DNA of 64,000 nt. Origin: Lithospermum erythrorhizon. Its lineage: Eukaryota; Streptophyta; Magnoliopsida; Boraginales; Boraginaceae. This document shows, in pieces, positions 1-10,600 of this stretch (the stretch's first letter is position 1; each line of letters begins with the position of its first letter). Position numbers and translations under genes: made by a program. The notes beneath the pieces were generated by a model. It was given only the letters and a program-made list of their open reading frames with translations. It made no database searches and was not told the origin of the DNA. The stretch lies in NCBI GenBank assembly GCA_019722365.1, contig JADFUC010001943.1:44229-108228 (forward strand), given 5' to 3'.

Positions 1-163
1 ATGAATATTATTTCTCTATTTAATAATAATATTTTGTTTGCACTGTTCGATTTTTCATATGTAAATTGTTTTAAAAATTTAATCCAGATCTGAGATGGTA
101 ATTGTGTTGTTAAATTTTTTTATTTAATTTTTATAAATGTAATGTAAATTTATTAGTGCATTT

Positions 164-490
164 GAATTGCTAATGATTGAGAATGATGTAATTTGTGATC
201 TAGAAGGTTAAGTTAATTTTATGTGTTTAATGGTGCCTTGTGTAGATTTTTATGATTAAATTGGTTCAAATGATTTGTTAGTGTTTAAATTGCTACTAAT
301 TTGTGATGCCAGAAGTTTAGTTTTTTGTGTGTTTAATGGTGCCTTAAGTAGATTTCTATTATTAATTTTTTTTCCTCTTTTAAATTGAATTGCTAATGAT
401 TGAGACTGTAGTAATTTGTGATGGTTGAATTAAATTTATTGTATTTATTGACACCTTAAGTAGATTTTTTGTGATCAAAGTTTTATACTT
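164..490. repeat. three imperfect tandem units, about 105-120 bp each
   Basis: Units begin near 164, 286 and 387. Each holds a core like TAATTTGTGAT followed by GTTTAATGGTGCCTT and then AGTAGATTT. The third unit is more diverged (GACACCTTAAG). The block lies just upstream of the MAPKKK exon remnants and may be intronic or 5' sequence of that old gene. No coding potential is seen in 1-516. Confidence 0.6.
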
Positions 491-516
491 TAGTTGAATA
501 ATGTATATTTTGTGAA

Positions 517-1281
517 AAAATGTGTGCGATAAAAGAAGTCAAGCTCTCCAATGATCAGACATCAAAAGAATGTCTTAAGCAATTGAATCAGGTAGCTCCT
601 ACTCAAATATCTTCTTTTAATGAAGAATTGATATTGCCATTTCATTTTCTTATAAGACAACTTTTGAGTTCTTTGTTCTCTAAAATATCGGACCTGTCAA
701 CAGGAAATTAATCTACTAAAATGGTAAGGCCTGATAGATTCTAAAATATCTTGTGCTTCTTTAGAACTATTCTAGATGGGACTACTTGTTTATACCATCT
801 TCTTCTAGCCATATATTGATTCAGATGAACCTTGAGTAATCTGTTCCCCAGAGGCCCGGTTAATATCTATCCGTGATCTTTTGGAATTGCATGCTACCAT
901 ATTGACTTCTGCTTGACTATTCAGGGTGAGGAGGCTTTATTAGTGTACTTGGAGTACGTGTCTTGGGGTTCCATTCACAAATTGCTTCAAGAGTATGGAC
1001 CCTTCTCAGAGCCTGTCATTCAAAATTACACAAGGCATATACTTTCTGGACTTGCATATTTACATTAAGGAATACGGTGCACAGGTGCAATTTTTCTATA
1101 ATAACATTTCTCTCCTTGAATTTGAAGCGTCTTATTAAAGATATATATCTATGTAGGGATATCAAAGGAGCTAATATTTTAGTTGATCCCAATGGTGAAA
1201 TCAAGGTGGCATATTTTGGCATGGCTAAGCATGTAAGTATAGTATAAAAGAAGTCAAGCTCTTCGATGATCAAACATCAAA
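517..1281 (+). pseudogene. MAPKKK (YODA/MEKK-type) kinase-domain fragments, broken
   Basis: Three exon-like blocks read as the N-lobe and catalytic loop of a plant MAPKKK. 517-591 carries the ATP-lysine segment (CAIKEVKL) and ends at a GT donor. 925-1084 reads VYLEYVSWGSIHKLLQEYG and then the ILSGLAYLH helix. 1157-1232 resumes after an intron (1085-1156) with DIKGANILVDPNGEIK and ends at a GTAAGT donor. Damage: after LAYLH there is a 1-nt deletion giving TAA, the Mg-binding DFG reads YFG, the HPNIV exon between the first two blocks is missing, and nothing follows for the C-lobe. At 1244-1281 a second copy of the lysine exon appears, so the remnant includes a tandem or rearranged duplicate. 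This is a dead fragment, either left by an old gene or carried by the neighbouring CACTA element. The kinase assignment is secure; the subfamily is inferred. Confidence 0.8.
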
Positions 1282-2032
1282 GTTTTATTTTTTCTTGGTC
1301 ATTTTCATCATGTACCAGTATAAATGCCTCTTTTCCTTAGGATATGGAAGAATATCATGTACGATGCCTTTTAAGATTTCAGGCAAGCAATTGTTGGAAA
1401 TCCAGGTAAGCATTTCTGGAAGTATTGTTTTGTGATTTACTATCTTCTGAGTTGCCTTACTTTCAAATTTTGTTCCTAATTAATAGTTTTACAAGCGTAG
1501 ATACTAGATAAACAGAAGACGAAGTATTACTTTCTTATGGCATTCAAAAAAGGCATGCTTTTCAATCGTATGATATTAGTTACATTCCTAATCAATCTAC
1601 TTATGGGATATTTCAATTTTATTTAATCTTCTTTCTTGGATATTAATTAATTTTTAATCTCTTAAATTGTATGTTTGACAGATGAAGGTGATAGTGGAAA
1701 GAAGATGATGATTGCTAATGAACATATACATGAAGTCTTGAAAAGATGAAGATTGTGTATCTTAGAAATTTTAGAAAAATAAATTGGTTTAATTTTTTAA
1801 TGTAATTTTTATAGCATTTAAATCTTTAGACGTAAAATTTAATATTTTGTTATAAATTTAGTATAGTGCAATTTTTGAATTCTATTAATAATTTTTGTAA
1901 TTATAAGAGTTGAATATATGAATAATTAATATTGCAGTTGATATGAGTTTAAGTTATTTGATATGGACTATTTTTTTATTTTTATCTACATCATTATGTA
2001 TTAATAAATATTTTTTTTTAATTTTTATTTTT
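1282..2032. other. AT-rich stretch, no gene seen
   Basis: No exon-like block or repeat was recognised. It lies between the kinase remnants and the CACTA subterminal repeats and would be internal sequence if the CACTA element extends leftward. Confidence 0.4.
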
Positions 2033-2361
2033 TACTTAGACAGCACTCAAAAGTGTTTTCTAAGTAATAAAATGAGTGTTGTCTAATGTTACTAAATTAG
2101 CTTTTAAAAAATACTTAGACGGCGCTACACGCGAGCATTGTTTAAGTAAATACTTAGACGGCACCTAAGTATTTACTTAGACCGCGCTATACGCGAGGGT
2201 TGTCTAAGTATTTACTGAGACAGCGCAACACGCATTAGACAGCGCGACACGCGAGCGCGGGTCTAAGTATTTTTACTTAGACAATACTGCTTGATATGAT
2301 GCTTTTTTATGTTGTCTAAGGTCTTTTTTTAGTGTTGTCTAAGGCCTTTTTTGTAGTAGTG
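2033..2361 (+). mobile_element. right end of a CACTA (En/Spm-type) transposon
   Basis: The sequence ends with TTTTTTGTAGTAGTG at 2361, whose reverse complement CACTACTACAAAAAA is a typical plant CACTA terminus. The preceding 300 bp hold many copies, in both orientations, of a subterminal motif around CTTAGACAGCGC and ACGCGAG, as expected of TNPA-type binding repeats. Only this end is recognised. If the element extends leftward its other end is outside the window and it would enclose the MAPKKK fragments. The 3-bp target duplication cannot be tested with one end. Confidence 0.7.
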
Positions 2362-2412
2362 ATTTTGTGTTCAAGCTATGTCATTTGGGCAAGTGTTGAT
2401 GTTAAGGCTTAG

Positions 2413-2703
2413 TTGGAGGAGTTACGTCACAAGCATGAGGAGGAGGTGGCGCTTTGTCAAAAGTTGCAAAATGAGGTTGCGCGAAAGTATGAGGAGGAGG
2501 TGGCGCACCGGAAGGCGATAGATGCCAAATTGGCCGTCATTGCACAATATGTGTCTGTTTTCGTCATGCCTACATTATAGCGAGTTCCCCTTCATAGGAT
2601 CCACCTCTCGGGTCCTCCTACCTCGGATGTTGTCCCCCAGACACAAGGAGTTCCGCACTCTCAGCCTGACCTTATCCAAGAATCCCGTAAATTATGTGTT
2701 TTG
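2413..2703 (+). pseudogene. transposase-like coiled-coil C-terminal fragment
   Basis: From 2413 the frame reads a Glu/Lys/Arg-rich heptad segment (EELRHKHEEEVALCQKLQ, then EVARKYEEEV) to a stop at 2580. A +1 shift then continues into a Pro/Ser/Gln-rich tail (PPTSDVVPQTQGVPHSQP). This composition resembles the C-terminus of plant Ptta/En/Spm transposases, but no catalytic part is present, so the family is an inference. It lies just outside the CACTA terminus at 2361 and so belongs to a different element. Confidence 0.35.
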
Positions 2704-2875
2704 ATTGTTTAGTACTTTTGGATGTTTAGTACTTTTGTTTAGATAATTTATTCGTCTTATGTTTACGGATGTTTAGTACTTTATATTTATGCATTGTGCT
2801 TATGTATATTCATATGTGTGAAATCAGTTGTTAATATTCATGTGATGTGAAATTAGCTGCTTTTTCTATAGGAGG

Positions 2876-3760
2876 TATAGGAAAAAAAAAGAAGAGTATT
2901 TTATTGGTCAAATTATTTAAAAACAAATATAAAATACAACAAAGAAGCAAAGTTCGTCGTATTTTTTCACTTTTACTATTGTGCTGAACAAAAATCAATT
3001 TTTCATTCTGCTCCCTAAAAATTTCGTAGTTTTAGAATTAACGACGAAATACGACAAAAGATGGAAATGTCGTCGGTTTTGTACTGAGTAGAAAAAAATA
3101 TCTGCAATTTCTACTACTCGTATATAATTTTTTTAACCAAATACAACTAAAAAATGCAATAATAATAATGTAAAATGTAGAATCCATTCATATATAAATA
3201 AGATCTTCATAAAAAATAATTAAGAATGTAATCTAGCGTTCATTCATCTTCATTATCGTCCTTGAATTCGGATTCTTATCGTCCTCTCAGTCCAGTTCTT
3301 CATCATCATTCTCTAACCCTAGTTCGTCCTCATCATTTTGCCGCCTAACATTGTGACACACGACAAAGTTCTCAATATCGACAATGGCAAGAGGATCGTC
3401 AATATCATCTCTGGATTGAGCTTTAATTAGAACTAATTAGGGGTTTTAGCTAAGAATCGACATATATTTATGTCACTAGTTTCAACATATTTATGTGGAC
3501 TTATGATGGAATTGTGATTTGAGAAAAAGAGGAAGAAGATATGAGAAATATTAAAGGTTAAAAAGTGAGAAAACATGGGATGGTTATTATAACAGATCAC
3601 ACGATGAAAAACGATGAGTTATGACGAGAAGTAGTTTATGGGTAAGTATTTTAGTGTACGACGACAAACGGCAATTATTTTGTTCTTTGTTGTACTTATA
3701 CGACGAAAAACGATAACATTCTACCTTTCGTCGTTTCTGTATTATAAATATTCTCCTATT
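2876..3760. mobile_element. unclassified DNA-element remnant with CGTCG subterminal-type motifs
   Basis: Copies of TTCGTCGTATTTTT and its complement ACGACGAAA recur at about 2956, 3030-3070, 3600-3625, 3656-3680 and 3698-3735, clustered at both edges. Such clustering is typical of subterminal repeats of CACTA-like elements. No clear terminal repeat or target duplication was found. The interior is AT-rich with a short CT-rich stretch. Confidence 0.35.
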
Positions 3761-4229
3761 TAACCTTGTTGTTTGAGCAATAAGTAATCAATTTGAATAC
3801 ATCAATAAACTAGGCACATAATACTTCAAAAAACATTAGTTGTTTTGAATTTGTACGATTCATGTATTACGTTAGTATATGATCTTATGTCTTAGTTGTG
3901 AGCTCTAATCAATTATGTTTCACATTTGTCATAAATGCATATCACGTCTTTAAAATGATTTGATAATGATCTATAGTAAAAGTGATAACAATGAAGAAAG
4001 ACAATATTCTATTACTCTTTAACAATGATCATGTTGAACAATTTGATGAAATTATTGAGTTACTTATACTATAAACTTATTAAAATATTATTACATATTC
4101 ATTCTAAAATCTTTTTAAAGACATAATATGCATTTATATCAAAAGGAGACATAGTTAATTAGAACTCACAACTGAGCAAAATTCTCAAATATATGGACCA
4201 TCGGCTATGCAGTTTATGTTTCATTCTGA
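3761..4229. other. intergenic AT-rich stretch, nothing recognised
   Basis: No ORF, repeat or RNA-like structure was supported here. The CSI1 transcript, coming from the right on the minus strand, probably ends near its right edge. Confidence 0.4.
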
Positions 4230-4249
4230 ACATATGGACTCCGATGCTA

Positions 4250-4255
4250 TATTTT
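4250..4255 (-). terminator. candidate poly(A) signal of CSI1
   Basis: TTTATT on the plus strand is AATAAA on the minus strand, about 350 nt after the CSI1 stop codon. It is the best hexamer seen in the expected range, which would make the 3' UTR about 4230-4604. Plant poly(A) signals are loose, so this is only a candidate. Confidence 0.35.
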
Positions 4256-4604
4256 ATTTTCGACCAAAGTGACCAAAATGCCCTCACAAAATACCATTAA
4301 AGGGGTCGTGAATATAATAAATACAGATCACCTCAATATACAAAAATTCTTACATCATTCTGGCACAACTTAGGAAATTACATAGACCGGCTCCTATAAA
4401 GATTCCAACTACCAATATCAAGATAAACATTCTATTATCAAGAAATCAACACTTTCATATATAAAGAAGTAACATAGAAAATCCTGGTTTTGCCATCTAT
4501 TTACACTTAACTGTAAAACCAAGAAATCTTCAAATTGAATGTGTAGTAATTCCTCCTTCAACCTGCATCATGTGTTTCAAAATATCCAAATAATCTCAGG
4601 AGGA

Positions 4605-7600
4605 CTATTTGTTGGACCACTGGAATTCTATTTCCAAATTTCTTGAAGGACCGCTCTTGCTCTCAGGTAATAAAGTATACTCCCCAGAGACTGCTCCCAA
4701 CATCACTACTCTGTCAATTTGGATTGTCACCTTTCCAAATGAGCTCTGCCGGAGTGAATGATATTATAAGTTAGCAAAATATCATGAAACGAAATAATAA
4801 ATTGGAAAAAGCAACATAAGGCACCTTCCCCATTTTGCTCTTATTCTTGCATGATATATGAAGCTTCTGGCCTTTGGGAGGACTTTCAAAGGACCATGCA
4901 AAGCTTTCGTCCCACTCTGGATTAGGACCCGTTGCTATGACCTGATAGCAACAATTATGAATTAGTATATCAACTGGATGGAAATAAGTGTAATATAAAC
5001 TTATTGACTGCCTTTAGAATTTAGATACCTTTGTTTGCTGAGGCGGGGTGTTGCCAAGAGTTAGCTTGCAATAGACACTTGGGTTCCCAACAGACTGTCT
5101 CATATTGTTGCCTCGCTTGATTATCACAACGAGAGTGCCTGGCAAACACTGCAATAAGAATTCTGCCTTTTCTTGAAAACGGGGTGGTCCAGATTGGATC
5201 AAGTATTGCAACAAGGGAATTGCATCTGCAGCAGCAATCGATTGAGCACGAGAAACTTCAGCAGGGCATGCTGACCAAGCTTGCCTGAGAAGAAATAATG
5301 CATCCAACGCTGCTTCTTGTGTTGCCTCTGATCCTGTCTTCAGAGATGATACAAGATGTGGAATGCTTAGAGTTGCAGGCTCTGTAGCTCTTAATCGAGG
5401 AAAGTTTCCAAAGAGTGAGTTCAGAGCCTTCAAATATTCTTCATTAACCATGCCAGTGGCCCACAGATCCTTCTCGATTGCAGCTGAAAGACATTAAAAT
5501 AAACCATTGTAAAGTGCAATTAACTAAATTCAGCTTAGCAACTATAGTGCAAGCATTAAGTGATTCACCATTCTACTTGAGAGAAAATTAACCATATGAT
5601 ACGACTAACGGGCCTGCACATATATGTTATGCCCATCTCATTCAGATAGTTATATAGTACTTCAAACCAAATTTGAGACTGGATGGCCAATGCAGCATAA
5701 ACACACTATGTATGAGTATCACTAGTCTACCAATGACTTTAAAAATAATCAAGGAGTGCTAGGAGCTTTATAAAAAGTAACATTAATAATGATATATTCT
5801 ATAGTAAAGAAATTTAATATAGCTAATGTGAAAATTCAGAAACTTCAAAGAGGAAGGAGAAGTACTCAGAAAATTGTTTGTGCTTTACCAGTGATTGCTC
5901 TGACAGTTTCACTTGAAGCATACTCCTGAATAGTATTGTTTGAGAATAGAAGCTTGATAAACATAGCAGCCTGAACTGAAGTTTCAGGATCACTTGAACC
6001 GATCAAATCCAGCAGAACCTGAACACCACCTGCTTCCGCAACTGCTCTTTTATTAGACCGGCTGTACATAACAAGATTCTGTAAAGCACAAATAGCGACT
6101 ACTTTGATTTCTTCTGTAGGTTGATCCTCCAAGAGATTAACTAATGCCCGGCAAGCAGAAACAGCATCTGCACTTCGAGCAAGAGACTCGTTCTGGAAAA
6201 GATCACCAAGTGCAAGGGTTGCAAGCAGTCTTGCCTGCTGCCCTTGGGTCTGTGGGTCCAAAAGATACTGTGACAGAGGTAAAATAGCGGCCTTGGTTGC
6301 CCTTGATTCTCTGATCTTCACATTGTTGAGCAATACCTCAAGCAACCGAGCTGCAGTTTCCTCACACTGATGCGTTCTGAGAAGGTCCAAGAGAGCCTCA
6401 ATGGCACCACTTTCAGCCATCGCTTCAGCACTGGTAGAGTCGTCTGTCTCCAAAACCAAGAGAGCATTTAATGCACCAACAATCGTGCTTTCTGCTCCAG
6501 AGCGGAGCAACCTTACCAACACAGCAACAGGTACTTCTAGGAAGAACTCAGAACTATACTGCAGAACACTTGATAGAACAGAAGCAGCAGACTCCCACAA
6601 GGGATGAGGCAATGAAATATCTGCCTGTAGTATCACTTTTGACAGTTCACCAACACCACCTTCTTTCGCAATTTCATTGGGCCAATCTGCAGCAATACTA
6701 ACAAGAGTTTTCAGAGCTCTTTGCTGCAATATTGGTATGCCAGAACCAAGAACCCGTACAAGAGGACCAATAACTTGTTGAGTCACCGAGTCCTTCTGCA
6801 GATGCTCTTCCAAAAGCAAATGTGAAAGCAACTCAGCAGCCAACTGTTGGACTGCTGGAGTAGGCGAATCAAGTAAAGGGATAAGGGGCTCAACAGCTCG
6901 CTGAGAGCTCAAGTTGTAATCAGTACGACATTGTGGATGCTCTAAGATATTCACAAGCACTTGCAAACAACTATGTTGCCCTTCAGGTATAAACTCTGGT
7001 CTGGTTAACAATAGCAAGAGTGGCTCCACCACCTTTGATGCTGATGGACCCTTAGCAATGGTAGCATTATTCGTGAGTATCCTGAGCAGTTCGGCAAATG
7101 CAGCACAAAGGAAATCAGGTGCCTCATGGAGGATATCAATCATGCTCTCAATAACTCCTGCCTTCACCATTTCCATCTTACAAGCAGGCCTGTCTTTTCC
7201 TAATTTCACAAGAGCTTTAGAAATAGATTCATGAAGTGAATAATTCCGACCATAAATTAGACCAACCAAAGGAATAACTGCACCATGTGCAGCAACTAGT
7301 TCAGCCAGTTGCTCGTCATCTAAGAGCTTATCCAATGCACGAACAACAGAATTGTGAGCGGGACTGAATTCACTAACTAATAGAGAAACCAAAGGCTCAA
7401 CACAACGAGCTGCAGCCAGAGTAGATCTTATTCTCATATTTCCGAAAAGAACAGAGCACAATTCAGCAGCATTTCCCTTTAGCTCCATAGAACAATCTGA
7501 TAAGAGAATCCTGCAGAGGACATCTACAGCATTCATCTCAACATCTCCTACTGTAAGAACTCTAGATGGGTTTTCACTCAGCAATCTGACCAAGGCAGCG

Positions 7601-10600
7601 ATAGCAGCATGTTGCTCTTTCTCAATACCAGTATTCAGAATTTCCACTAAAGGTAGGATAGCTTTCTTGGAAAACTCTGCATTCCTAATATGGTCTGCTG
7701 AGAATAGGTTTTCCAAGGCTTTAGCTGCACTGTACCGTGCTGCTCTTCCTCCTAAATGTAATACAGCAACAAGCTGACTGACAGCTCCAAATGCAGATTC
7801 ATGTCTCCTTATTTCAGGAGTGCTAAACAGGATGCCTAAAAGATCAGTAGCTGGTTCCTCTGTTGCATCTTGTGGGCTTAAAGAAAGATACTTTGTCAAA
7901 GCTTCCAAAGCCCCTGATTCTACCATCACAGTTTTATTTGAAGGACAGTCTTTTGCAAGCTGAATCAGGAGGCCAAGTGATAAAAAGGGGGCTCCTGGAC
8001 GCTCAGGAATCGGTTTGAGTAAATCGACTAAAGTCGGTATAGCTTTTCGAGAAGCTGCACCATCCCTAATGTCATCCACTCTAAACAACCTCTCGAGAGC
8101 AACTTGATCTGGGTAGCGCAGCAATGAGAATTCCTCGGATAACTCCAATAAGTCATAAATGTCAACATCAGCACAACCTAGCAAAGTTATAAGTCCAGCA
8201 GCTGCACCAGAATTGGCAACAGACAGAAGAGTTCCCCTGCTCCCATTACAAACAAGATTCGCAATAGCTTGTGCAGCAAAATACCGGGTCACTGGTTCTT
8301 CTAACCTCAGTAAACTAACAAGTACAGGTATAACTTTCAAAGTACCATGCTCACGACTGATGTCTCTGTCCTGAAATAGCACAGCTAACAGCAAGGGGCA
8401 TATCCAAATGGTATTATCCTCATTGAGATCAACCTGCATGAGGTAATATAAAACTGATTTAAGAGGACATAATATATGTTTTCTAGAGGTATGAGGAATA
8501 CATTAAATCCATGCTAAATATCAACATAAGATGCTAAAAAACAACTTAAGCAGGAAATTTGTATTAAAAGAATTGTATGGTCAGTGCACTAAAAAATGAA
8601 TCATTGAATTACCTGGGAATATATTGATGAAGTTTGAGAGACTTTGTCTATAATAATTTCAACTGCCCCTGTCTCCATAATCTCAGATTTAACATTGTCA
8701 TCACGGCTAGCAAGAACCGAGAGTAACCATATAGCTATATCAATACCACTGATCATGGATGTATTTACCCTAATACTCCTCTCAGCTTCTTCTGGATGTC
8801 TACTTAAGATTACTGCATATGTATCTCTTTGATCCCCTGAAGGCATAAAATCCGATGACTTCATCATCACAACAAGCAACTGGATGAGTGAGGAGCAAAT
8901 ATTTGTATCATTGAGCTCTTCAACAAGTCTTTGATGATTCACTTTGGCAGTGCATGCAAGTAGTGCAGCGCCGCCAATCTTGACCTTTGGGGCTGCAGAA
9001 CTTATTACTCTTCTTGCAATTGAGGAAATGCATCCCGAGGAACAAGAGACAGTGCTTCCAAGAATATAGGGCTGTGACTGGCACAGACGTGATAGTATTT
9101 CTATAGCCTTGTCTTGCAAAACGGGGGTGACATTGGCAATGCAGGAAACTATTGGTGTGATACTGGTAGGAAATTCAGCAAGAACTATCCAAGCAGGTTT
9201 GACATCTTCACTTTCTACTGACGAGCTTGAGAGCAAGGCAAGAGCATCTAGTGCTTCTGATGTATCAATAGCTCCATCATCAGCAAATTCCAGAAAGGAA
9301 ACCAGTGCAAGAACGGTTCCAACACGATTTACACAATCAGTTACCTCAAAATCAATATGGCGTGAGCTGAGAAAGCGACCAATAGCGGCTGCAGCATGCA
9401 CTTTTCCACCACTTGTGCCTTCACGCAACACTCTAGTGGCAGGCACGATAATATCTTCAGGAAGACTTGTTTCGAAAATCTCAGCATCTAAGAGAAGATT
9501 CGCTATGGCACAAGTTGCTTGCTCAGAAACTTCGAAAACAGAAGATTTAGCTAGCTTAACCAAAGAAGGGAGAATATCTCTGGATAAGGCAGACACATCC
9601 CGGTTCTCTTTAATTGAAAGGAATATTGCTGCAAGGCAACGACAACACTCTACCAAAATGGAATCTCTTTCAATTTTCAGGAGATTTACAAGCGACCAAA
9701 GAGTCTTAAAAGAAAGAGTACTCTCACGCAAATCCTTCCGAAGATTAAATATCCCGGCAAGGGCAGAAGCAGATTTAGCCTGTGTCTCCTCCTTTGTTGA
9801 GCTTAAGATTTTGACCATTGTCTCAATAGCATCATTTGCAGCACTACCTTCACGCAGTAGATCCTTAAGAGGTGCCACTGAGAGTAAGCTTTTCAAGGCA
9901 TCTAAGACATAAATTTTAGATTCAGGCAGATCGCTAGTCAACAATGCAGTAAGTTGACTAATTGTTGCAGTATCTGATTTGTGAATCAGATGGTTTAATG
10001 TCTTCGCAGCGATCTCCTTTCCATTGGAACTCCCATTTTTCAGAAGCCATAACAGAGCCGGAACAGCATCAGCACTTTCAACACATTCGCGAATATCTTC
10101 ACTATGGTTGCAGAGATTTCCAATAATTGATGCCGAGTCTTCCTTGGCCTTTGCAGACCCAGTCTCCAGGATTTGAACTAGCGGGGGTATTCCACCTGCT
10201 GCAGTAATAGCCCATTTACTTTCATCATTCTCATTGCAAAGAAGGGAAAGCAATGCAACCGCACACTCCTGCTGCTGCTCAGATGAAAGTCCAAGAAGAG
10301 ATATTAACATTTGAATTCCTTCACGACCTTGAAGAGAATGCCACAAGGTTCCTTCATTGTTGCAGAGAGTTAGCAAAGACCTGACCAAATCATCCTGAAC
10401 TTCATTTGTTGCCATTGTGATCAAGCCAACTAGAAGGCGTTTTGCATCAGAATTAGCAAGTTTCTTCGAGAGAACCGTGTTCCCATACAAACTGGCAAGG
10501 GCTTCTATGACTCGTTCCTGTACCAAAAACTGTGATTGTGGTTTAAACTGCTTAATAAGTGTCTGCTCCACCTCTAGTGGATCTGATGCTCGAGCAGTCT

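Noticed and set aside
9109..9912. 267-aa plus-strand ORF
   Set aside because: It is antisense to the CSI1 armadillo exon, with Ser/Arg/Ala-rich composition expected from reading such repeats backwards; no domain.
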